Below the pieces are notes generated by a model. That model was not told the DNA's origin. It did not search any database and was given only the letters and a program-made list of their open reading frames with translations. Positions 21,297-30,854 of a stretch of 64,000 nt of DNA are shown here, one piece after another. A program made the position numbers and the translations under genes. The stretch comes from Platanthera guangdongensis. Taxonomy: Eukaryota; Streptophyta; Magnoliopsida; Asparagales; Orchidaceae. How positions within the stretch are numbered: the first letter of the stretch is position 1; each line of letters opens with the position of its first letter. Location of the stretch: the NCBI GenBank assembly GCA_039583875.1, contig CM077158.1:120401900-120465899 (forward strand), in the 5' to 3' direction.

Positions 21297-22953
21297 CTAA
21301 TACCTTTGATGGTGATGTCAGAACACCCATATCGTAGTGTAATCCTCCTTGATGGGCAATCCATCTGGGCGTGGTTCTAGTGCAACCAAGTCATTTCCAA
21401 GATTAGATCGAAGTCCGGAATTCTCAAAATCATCGTCGGTTCCTGGAATACCTTCCCTCTGATCTCTGCCTCCATGTTGCACTTTGCATAGGTTAGAATC
21501 TCCGATCTATCTGGTAGATGAACCCTTCTAGTCTCGCCAGTGAATCTATCCATGCCATCCAGTCCTTCCATCAAAGTCTCAGATACGAACGAGTGCGATG
21601 CACCCGTATCAAATAAGGTATGATCAAGCATCCCGCTGATGAAGACTATACATGAGGTTTAGTTTGAATTAAAATTGTGTTGTTATCCTATGAGGTTGAA
21701 GTACTATATATAAAAAAAATTAAATTTAGAATGGCATTAAGTACCTGTGATGACCTCCTCGGGGTTCCTCGGCTCGGCGAGGTCCAATGCATATATCTAC
21801 TCCTGTCCCTGAGCTCTACCATGAGGTCCTCGACCTCGGCCTCATCCTCGGCCTAGCCCTCGGTGTGCTGGAGAGGCTGCTGGTGGTGGAGGAGGAGGGG
21901 GTGGATGAAACTGTTGAGGGCAGTCAGCTCTAACGTGCCCCGGCTGTTTGCACCTATAGCAAATCACTGGCTGGTGGCCGCGGTCATCCTGTCTCATCGG
22001 TTCCTATATCTAACATGGTGGGTGAGCTAGTGTTGCAGGAGGCCTCTACTCCTGCCTGAAGTTGGGACGGTAGTATCCCCTACCCCTCTTGTGCCTCATA
22101 ACTCTGTCTCTCTGCGAGCCCCGACTACTTTCCCCGAAGGACGACCCATCCAGCGGTCTCTTTCCCCTACTCTGCACCATTAGCTACTATGCCTCCAGCT
22201 TCTTGGCCATCTCGATGATCTGGGATGATGTTCCATGAGAGATTAATAACAGAGCCTGTCTCAAATCATCTTTAAGGACCCAGTAGAATCTTTTCACATA
22301 CTGTCTGTTGTCCAAATCATGAATCACCAGAAATCTGGCTAGATGAGAGAACTCCCTCTAGTGCTCAATCACTGATCTGGTTCCTTGCTTGAGGTTCAAG
22401 AACCTCTCCTCAAGCTCGTCCCTGTCAGTAGCGGACACAAACTGCTCCAGAAAAACATCACTGAACTCGTCCCAAGAGATGTCTGATGGCTCCTTGTCTG
22501 CGAAGGTGAAATCCATTGGTGACTTCCACCACCTCTTTGCATGGGCATCTAATGCGGAAGTCGCAAGCGGAACTGCCTTGCTGGCCGGGCAGCTGATGCC
22601 AACTAGCATGTCTTGTATGGCCTCAAGCCATTCCTCAGACTTCACCGCATTCTCTGTCCCGTGGTACATTAGTGGGGACAGGCTATTGAAAGCGTTAATC
22701 CAACTCAATCCCGGATTCGGCTACGGGACTGGGGCCTGCTGAGTACTAAAGGTCTCGAGAATAGTCGTCAGGGTCTGTCTAAGCTCCTTCTGCTGAAAAG
22801 GAACTGTAGTTGGATGTGGAGGGACGGTATCTTATGGTGCGGCGAACTGTGGGACCTACACAAAAATAAGGTTTTATTTAGGATTGGCCTAAATCATTAT
22901 TTAAAATGGACTATTTCATGTGACATTTTAAAAATGGGCACACCACAAAAGTT

Positions 22954-24859
22954 TGTAAGACCCCCTCCCCCTTACCCTGGAGTGTACCATGTCTTATGCC
23001 AAGAACCTCGGCCTTACGGTGACACTAACACATGGGTTATTCGACACCGCAAGACGCTGATTCTATTGGCTAGTACGATCATTCAACCAATTTGGCCAAT
23101 CGATAAAAGAACTATAACAAGTAGTAAAATAGAACTAACAAGTCCACAGTCATAGGTGCAACATCATATTTATATAATGTAAATTACTAGAGCCCACAAT
23201 GAGTACAAAAGAGAGAATGGCTTATGCCTGGTACATGCCAATAAAATCAAATCTCTCTCTCTCTCACTACAACACTAAGCAAAAATGAAAGTTCTAAGAC
23301 TCATCATCACCTGATGTCGAGCTTCGATAGTAGTAGTGCGCGGTAACTGCTCATCAGGTCCTGCCACCTCGTCCTGCTGGTCTCGCTGGCGCTTCATCTC
23401 CTCGAGCTCCTAAAATGATACGGTCATAACCTACAGTTAGTCATAAAGACTAAGCCATTATCATCCTCGCCTCACCCCCATAACTCCTATGCACCGAGCG
23501 GGAGGACGAAAGCGGAGGACAAAAAGGGGTATAAAAAGTATGGCAGGTGGCTGTTGATCTAATCTATCATGGTTATATAATAATAACTATATCTCCACTT
23601 TAGAAGTTCTATATAGCACAAGTAAAGAAGTAAAAAAGTGTACTAAAAATAAGTGCGACAAGTAGAGTAAAGTACTGAACAGAAAAGTAAACTAGCTACT
23701 ACTACACTAACATCCCAGAAGTACCTTAACTTATATGAATGCCCATACAAACTTATAACTTAAGGTTTCGCAAATGTAAATTATCATATAAAAGAGCCCA
23801 TACTAATTTATATGATAAGGATCTATGGTGCGTATGTCCTAAGTATGCATGTATGATATGGTATGCAGGTTATGATTCATACAAGTGCAACTCACAAATA
23901 CGACTCTGTGATCCTAAGAGCCTCCGTATTGGCCAATGTAGACAGTGGGTTGGGCCACTCCACTCCTAGGAGGGTATCCGCACTACCAGGCCTAGCCCTT
24001 ATGTATGCCTCTGAAGGACACACTAGAGTCACCACGTACTAATGCTGGCAAATCCACCAGTCTTTTCCTTGGCTAGGTGAGAACCACACTTGCCGAGTCA
24101 ATGTATCGATGTCGGTGAGAACGACTGTCTAGTACCGAAGACCCACCACCTTTATGCACATGCAATTAATATAAATATAGATCTCTGAGCCATTGGCTCC
24201 CCGGACTAACCCATCTGTCACAACTTTCCAAGCCACTGGCTCGTTGGGATAACTTTCCCATTCTCATAACCACCGAGCCTACCGCTCGCAGGACAAAAAC
24301 CCGTCATGTATCCAAACATCCGAACCTCCAGCTCACAAGACAAAAACCTATCATGTATCCAAACATCTGAGCCCCCAGCTTGCAAGACAAAAACTCGTCC
24401 TGTATCCAAACATCCTAGCCTCCAGCTCGCAGGATCAAATCTATTCTGGAATAAACCTCTCGAGCCATAAGCTCGCAGGATCAACCTGTCCTGATATCAA
24501 ACTCTCGAGCCTCCAGCTCGCAGGACTTACTGTCCCGAAACCCTCCAACCCTCACGGGTGAGATTGTCACATCGTTCTCTTAACCTATTAGACTACTCTT
24601 GTCTAATGCTTATTACACCTAACAACTTAGGGTTAGTCCTTGGACTGCCCAGGGCATGCCTGATGAAGGACTCTCGTGGGCACTAGGAACTATGATGGGA
24701 TGAAGCCCAAAGCTCCCTTTCTCAAGGAGACTTACTCTTATTAGTGTTTACCCATTATTCATACACAACTCTCGTTTTTACTCTGGTGTGAATCTAATGA
24801 ATTAAGGTATTATTGGTAGAGCTGCGGTCTTCTGCCGGTCTCTGTTCTAGTTATTCTCC
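22954..24859 (-). repeat. LTR of concatemer family, copy C
   Basis: 1,906 bp, TGTAAGACCCCC...TTATTCTCC. On the left is the leader of the 20319-22953 internal region with a decayed primer site; on the right it is fused to RT codons exactly as in copy B. It therefore serves as 5' LTR of one unit and 3' LTR of the next. Confidence 0.85.
24275..24545. repeat. 47-bp minisatellite inside LTR (copy 3)
   Basis: The clearest copy: units start at 24275, 24322 and 24369 with exact 47-bp spacing and then decay. Each carries CAGGAC/GTCCTG or a one-base variant. Confidence 0.85.
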
Positions 24860-25196
24860 TTGGGGACCATCTTGTGCGGTGCCAATGACACGGGTCTCGC
24901 ACCCAGCACCAACTGAATCCGGAAGTCCATATCTATAACTGGTGCCAATCCGGGAAACTTCTCCGGGAATACATCGGAAAAATCCTAAACAACCAGAATA
25001 TCAACAAAAGAAGCTTCTTCTCCCGCCTCGAAGTAGATCAAGTATACCTCATCTCCCTGCTCATGGGACTTGACAACCTGTACAGATGATAATAAAAGTG
25101 GGAGATAGGCCTAATACCTTCGATGGTGATGTCGGAATGCCCATGTCGTAGGGTAATCCTCCTTGACGGGCAATCGATCCGGGTGTGGTTCCAGTG
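24860..25196 (-). pseudogene. RT-upstream fragment of next concatemer unit
   Basis: Homologous to 20319-20578 plus 21297-21391 without the solo LTR. It encodes the same degenerate segment before RT (VFPEK-like) with a stop near 24990, and is cut at 25196 by element E. Its continuation should lie beyond the window, on the far side of E. Confidence 0.75.
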
Positions 25197-27249
25197 TGTA
25201 ACACCCCCTATCCGTCACATAGCATATAGTAGTAGGTTCGGCTGCGGCCCGACGCCATATACCACAAACAGACTGAAGGGTTACGCAATGAAACCATCCT
25301 TCCAATAACCAACGTCCTCTACAGAGTACATTCTAGCAGAAACTATTTAAATGTTGCAAATTAAGAAACCAGGCACAACATGAATGTCCACTAACATTAA
25401 CAACCCAAATGGAATTAGCGTACAAATACACAAGTACTTGTCCTTATAGCTTTACAGGAGTTTACTTATATAAATAATGTCTTCCAAACACTGGCACGCA
25501 GGTCGGTCACACATGAGAATAAAAGTAAACATTCATATCTTGGCCTTCGAGGTCCGACTCAGCAACAAGGGCTTTTGCACTCTATTTTCCACCGAAGCGG
25601 TGGCAAACAAAAGCAACGGTCAGCTAAAGTTGACCAAATTATAACGACCCCGCCCCTAAACTCGGGGCGGCGATGCTCCTTCACTGCACTTCATTAGCAT
25701 AGCTTAACAGTAGTGAAATTACACATCATCACAGGCGTAGGCTTGCACGGCCACACAACCCGTACTCTCAGGGCACATTCTCGGTGAACCCAGTCAAAAT
25801 CCACGGCCTCACCACCTCCCCTTGGATGGCAAATCTCGTGAGCATTAAAGTCTTACCGGCCTATGCCTAAGACCCTCCATCTATGCCAACGACGAGTACC
25901 ACGTAACTTATGTCTCTCTAACCGAACGACATATAGCGGGTACGGTTCCACCTAACCAGTTGCTCACACCGCAACGTCAATTTAAGCCATATGCACAGGT
26001 CAAGCTTACCCGAGTCCCAATCCGATCACACACTTTACATAACCCAGTTATGTGCAAGTTGGCTCCCAGTCCACAATGATGGCAGAATCACATATTTGCC
26101 AAGTTTTCCGGGTGCATCTCGGAGTTAGTCCCCAATGTTCCCTGTTGCAATCTACCACGTATAAAACCCAAAAAACAATCATCGGCATGGAGTCTTCTCC
26201 GGCCATTCATGCAATGCAACATCAATGATCCAGACCAACTTGCCATGGTAGGCTTCACACACCATGCCTATGTTTGTTTCTCGATTGCGGACTCTACATG
26301 CAAAACAACGGGGACTATTCATGTCTACCCAAAGGAACACCTCACACTCACCGCATACTTGTGAGAGCGGGCTTCCTATGAAAAAGGAAAGAGGACTTCA
26401 CATGTCCAGTATGAGAATCGTTACCCTTGCATTTCTCTTTAGCGCCATGAAGATCTAGACGGATGAAAAGCACCGCAACGGCGTCGCCTCCATAGATCCG
26501 AACTCGGCTTGCGATTTGGGGCTTCGAAACTCCACCGGTGGCCGGAACTCTCCTCCTACTTCTTCCTTGCTCTCCCCTGTCACTCAAGCTTTAGAAAGAG
26601 AAAGCTTGGAGTAGAATGAGAGTTTCAAACCCTATTCCCGGATTAAACACTATCGGCAGCAGCAAGGGCACTTGGATCCCAAAAGAAGGAAACAGACGGC
26701 CATGATTCGCACTTAAAATCAGATTCCTGGACCGAACACGTCTTATGACATGCCCGTGTCCAAGGCCGTGTGCCTCAAATGACGCCGAAACTGTCGCATC
26801 CAGACCAGGACACGGGCTCTCGACACACTCGTGACACACTTGACACGCCCGTGTCAATTAGTACACGCCCGTATTGTTCGGTGTGTTCCTTCATTGACAC
26901 AGCACCAAAACCAACCCGAAGAGAACACGAGTACTCGACACGCCCATGTCCAATTTGACATGCCCGTGTCAACCCGAACACGCCTGGGATCCAGGCCGTA
27001 TTCCTCCCCCGACACAACTCGACTAACTACCCGAGCTGGATAGGGCCTGGGACACGACCGTGTCTCAGGCCGTGTTCGCTGTCTCGACGATCGTCGACTG
27101 CATTTTCGTCGACCACACGCCCAGATCGTCGAACCCGAGCACGACACAGCCTTGGGACACACCCGTGTCCCAAGACGTGTTACCCCTACCAAGTCCCAAA
27201 TTTGGCTCAAAATGCCACCCGTCCCTCTTTTGAGTTTTGGGGCATTACA
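25197..27249 (-). repeat. 3' LTR of element E
   Basis: 2,053 bp with inverted ends TGTAACACCCC and GGGGCATTACA. The minus strand starts TGTAATGCCCC right after a purine tract. The first about 575 bp match 55337-55594 plus 63178-63497. A TATA-like TTTATATAAGT (minus strand) lies near 25466. Confidence 0.88.
26735..27185. repeat. Palindromic GACACGCCCGTGTC-type cluster in E LTR
   Basis: At least eight variants of ACACG-N2-3-CGTGT, for example GACACGCCCGTGTC near 26848, GACATGCCCGTGTC near 26957, ACACGACCGTGTC near 27052 and GGACACACCCGTGTCC near 27153, plus CGACGATCGTCG near 27085. They lie in U3, upstream of the presumed TATA region. Confidence 0.75.
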
Positions 27250-27268
27250 GCTCTCTCCCTCTTAAAAG
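27250..27268 (-). other. Polypurine tract of element E
   Basis: Minus strand CTTTTAAGAGGGAGAGAGC directly before LTR start TGTAATGCCCC. Confidence 0.8.
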
Positions 27269-27329
27269 AATTTCATCCCAAAATTACAAAAAGGAAAAGA
27301 TATACAAAACTTAAACGAAACCTGAGTGG

Positions 27330-28870
27330 AATAACTCTAGGTACTCCTCAAGCATGGTCTACTCTCGTTCACACGAGAGCTCCTCCCAATCGCAGTTGTC
27401 CCAATGGACCTTGACCATCCTGTTGTCTTTGTTACGCAATCGCTTGTCTTTCAAGTCCTCAATGCGAACGAGCTTGACCTTCATCGTCAACCCATTATCA
27501 ACTGGTACTTGATCGGCCGCAATCACTTGCGAAGGCTATTGAACAACCTTCAGCAGCACCGATATGTGGAATACGTCATGTAGACCACCCAGTTCCGCTG
27601 ATAGCTTTAATCGATAAGCTGCTTCACCAATCCGCTCCAGAACCTCAAACGGCCCAAGGTATCTTAGGTTTAGCTTCTTCAAGCATTGTACCCGTGAGAC
27701 ACCCTTAAGTAGCTTAATCTTCAAGTACACCCAGTCGCCAAAAGTGAACTCAACGTTCCTATGCTTGGCATTATAGTACTTAGCTTGCCGATCCTAAGCG
27801 ATTAGCAATCTTTCTCAAATGGTTCGTACCAACGAGGTTACATCTTCCACTTCTTGCCGCTTATACAGCTTCGACTCACCCATTTCTAACCATGACAATG
27901 GTGTGCGACATCTCCTACCATAAAGGGCCTCGAAGGGCGCCATTTGGATGCTTGTCTGGTAGCTGTTGCTATAAGCGAATTCCACCAACAACAGGTGATC
28001 TTCCCACTACTTCCTAAAATCAAAGACACACATGTGAAGCATGTCTTCCATCATCCTGTTGACTCTCTCGGTCTGACCATCCATCTGCAGATGAAAGGCC
28101 GTGCTGAAACTCAGCTTGCTTCCCAACATTTGTTGCACCAACCTCCAGTCATTGGACGTGATCTGCCTATCTCGGTCACTCACGATGCTGCGGGGCACAC
28201 CGTGAAGCCGCACAATGTAATGCACATACAGTTTTGCCAATTTCTCCATAGAATCATCCTTCCTATGCGGAATGAAGTGCGCGACACTATCGTCAAACGA
28301 TGTACGATCACCCATATGGCGTCGTTTCCCTTCTGCGACCTTGGAAAACCATGCACAAAGTCCATTGTAATATCGTCTAACTTCCACTCCAGGATAGGCA
28401 AGGACTTCAAGAAACCTCCAGGCTTCTGCCACTCCGCGTTCACTAAGGTGCATGTTTGACACTTCGCCACATAAAGTGCCACATCCTTCTTATGTCCTGG
28501 CCACTAGAACAATTTCTTCATATCACAGTACATCTTCGTGCTCCCTGGGTGAATCGAGTACTGGGTATGATGAGCCTCGTACATCAATTCCATCCGCAGT
28601 TTTCCACATTTGGGATGCACAAACGACTGTCCTTACATAAAAATCCATCCATAACATCAAATTGGAAATTTGACCCATCCAAAGCCTCAACCATGATTTG
28701 CTTCATGTGGTCATCCAAATCCAAAGTCTGCCGAATCCAATCAGCTAGGTCATACTGAACTTCTATGCAGTTCAATAGTACTTCAGCACTAGTCTGCTTG
28801 CCAACACAAGAGATCTATAATGCCTCCAACTCTTGAATCTAACGCTCGTCATGAACCGACAGCCAGGTGG
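27330..28870 (-). pseudogene. Integrase and chromodomain-like tail of element E
   Basis: On the minus strand: zinc-binding C-X2-C (CQTCTLVNAEWQKPGG, about 28455), the core segments TMDFVHGFP (about 28365) and IVSDRDRQ (about 28180), GQTERVNRMMEDM (about 28075), then the GPF/Y-type LRYLGPFEVLERIG (about 27665), LHDVFHISVL (about 27565) and a chromodomain-like stretch ending MVKVHWDNCDWEE (about 27390). The catalytic residues appear present, but the frame shifts near 28300, 28010 and 27740 and stops occur (for example 28583). The Sirevirus inserted at 28871-28875; RNase H resumes at 51040. Confidence 0.85.
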
Positions 28871-28875
28871 CTTGC

Positions 28876-30497
28876 TAAAAGTGCGAGTTAGATCTGATAT
28901 ACTCTAAAGGGGGGGTGAATAGAGTATGGTGTTTTAACTTTTTACAACAGTTGTTGTAATCTGAGTGAACAGGGAAGCAAATAATAAATCTAAACATAGC
29001 AGCTATCTAATCACAGTCTACAAAAGAAACTAATCACAGATCACAGCCAGAAACAAAAAATAAAGACAAGCAACCAGAAGACACAAGGAACTATAGTGGT
29101 TCCCCTACACTTGGGTACATCCACTCTTCTACCACCCTAGGTAGGAATCCAATGTAGGATGAGTTGATCAGGTGTCCTGGGCACCAATGAGCTTTTGATA
29201 AGGTGCTCAAAAACCAAACCAGATTTTTTGATCAGGTGTCTTGCCACCAATGAGCTTTTGATAAGGTGCTCAAAAACCACACAAACAATTTTGAAGGGAG
29301 TTTGAAAAACCCTTTACAGAGGTGGGGATGAGAGAGTGATGGAAGTCTTCTCTTTCTCAAAGCAGCTGAGAAGACTATGTGGATATTGATGTTGTCAAAG
29401 CTCCCCCTGAGTTCTTGAGATGTTCAGGAAATGAAGCTTTGCTGTAGGGTGATAGGCCTTCAGAAATTTGATCTCCAGCAATTGATGATTTCAGCAATAG
29501 CTGAAATGTGAGGTGTCTGGAGTCTTGAATGTTGATGGCCTTGAACACTTGAATCAAACGAGATCTGAAGATTTCAGATTTGTTGATCTCCTTTAGTGAT
29601 GGTGTTCTTGTAAGAATTCTTTGAGACAGAGAATGTCTGCAGCTTTCTTTTTCTTTTTCTCTTGAGTGATTGTTGTTGAAAAAGATGTTGTTCCAGAGAA
29701 GAGTTGTTGCAGAGAATATTTTTTTTGTTCTTCTTCTTGTGCACTCTCTTCTTCTTTTTTTTTTTCTTGTTTTCAGGAATTCAAAAAATCTTGTCTTTTA
29801 TTCCTTTGTTCTGAATAGAAATGATCCTCTATCAAGATAGCCGTTGGCCTGTCATAAATGACTTCCTTAATTGCTTTTGTCTTCTGGGAGAAAGTCCGAA
29901 GAAACATTCCTTGATAATCCCTTGAAACTTGCTTCAGAATAAATGAAAATCGCTACAAAATCTTCTGAATTAATTACTGGCAATAACTCCTTAACAGTTC
30001 TGAATTTTGAATCTTGAACATCATTTAACTCTTCAGAAAAACGTCGAACTGAGCTCCACTATCGTCGAACCGAGCTCAGCGATTTGGGCTTAGCCAGCAA
30101 CAGAGATCGTCGATCTGAGCTCAACTATCGTCGAACTGAGCTCAGAGATATATAATCAATACTGGAGTCAAGATCGTCGAACTGAGCTCGAAGATCGTCG
30201 AATGGAGTTCGACGATTTGTTGAAGTTGAGCTCAGCGATCGTCGAATGGAGTTCGACGATCCGTCGAAGTGAGCTCAACGATCGTCGATTGGAGTTCGAC
30301 GATTCGTCGTACTGAGCTCGACGAAATGACTTAGTCTCCAAACTGAAAAACCTTGGTCTTGAGGGCAGCTTCCAAACCTAACTACTAACCCTTAGACTCA
30401 ATTCTAATTGACCTTTAGATCTATACAATGAGGTCAAAAACAGGTTTCCTAAAGACATAGTGATCCTCACCCAAATTAGTAATAGGGTGTTCCAACA
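28876..30497 (-). repeat. 3' LTR of the Sirevirus
   Basis: 1,622 bp. On the minus strand it starts TGTTGGAACACC at 30497 and ends ...GCACTTTTA at 28876; the other LTR ends CTTTCA, so the terminal CA has mutated here to TA. It contains the palindromic cluster at 30055-30330. Confidence 0.93.
30055..30330. repeat. Palindromic cluster in Sirevirus 3' LTR
   Basis: About ten related units. The best are perfect inverted repeats ATCGTCGAA-N5-TTCGACGAT (30194-30216 and 30238-30260); others read ATCGTCGAACTGAGCTC. The same cluster is at 50578-50860 in the other LTR. Confidence 0.88.
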
Positions 30498-30511
30498 ATC
30501 TCCCCCTATTT
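30498..30511 (-). other. Polypurine tract of the Sirevirus
   Basis: Minus strand AAATAGGGGGAGAT immediately before LTR start TGTTGGAAC. Confidence 0.85.
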
Positions 30512-30854
30512 GGGTTAGGATTACTATTTATAGAAATTGGAGAGATTAAAAACAACATACAAAGCAACAATACAGAAATACAATAAACAAAGCATTGCAG
30601 AAGCACAGATATATCTCAGTTAGATCACAAAACAGAATAATTGTCACCTTACAGAATTATTCTTTCTCCTTGCTCTTTATAAGTTTAATTTCACTATTTG
30701 GATTGAGATCTTCTTTCTTTGATCTTCTGTCATCAGCTGCACCTAAAGAAGTTTATTGTTTAGGCCTTGGTACCACAGCTTCATGGTACAGCTCCATGTA
30801 TCTTTCAGAATCAATGAACTTGCTCAAGGCATATCTTTCAAGTTCCTTTTTTCT

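Larger units (their letters stand above)
20319..22740 (-). pseudogene. Gag-protease-partial RT of the concatemer element, interrupted by a solo LTR
   Basis: On the minus strand: Gag (22740-22358, containing AKRWWKSP and EQFVSATDRDELEERF); further Gag with CCHC knuckle CYRCKQPGHVRADC at about 21966-21918; protease with LFDTGASHSF near 21615, keeping the catalytic Asp; and the segment before RT (IPVVRDLSYVFPEKL, about 20465), ending SRAPYRMAPKE at 20320. There the LTR starts, so RT active site, RNase H and integrase are missing. A solo LTR (20579-21296) lies between protease and RT segments. Several frame breaks occur, including around 21640-22350. The same RT/LTR junction is present at 24859, so the deletion is older than the duplication. 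Confidence 0.8.
17801..25196 (-). mobile_element. Concatemer of a deleted gypsy family (several LTRs alternating with partial internal regions)
   Basis: Order on the + coordinates: leader relic (about 17801-17965), partial LTR (17966-18283), opposite-strand integrase scrap (18284-18361), primer site, LTR (18377-20318), internal gag-PR-RT (20319-22953), LTR (22954-24859), RT fragment (24860-25196), then interruption by element E. The leader before 17966 and before 22954 shares GATTGGCCTAA and AAATGGACTATTT text. All coding parts read on the minus strand. Three LTR copies interleaved with truncated internals point to unequal recombination between copies. Confidence 0.8.

Noticed and set aside
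27944..28758. Plus-strand frames over 27944-28758
   Set aside because: Antisense to the integrase of element E.
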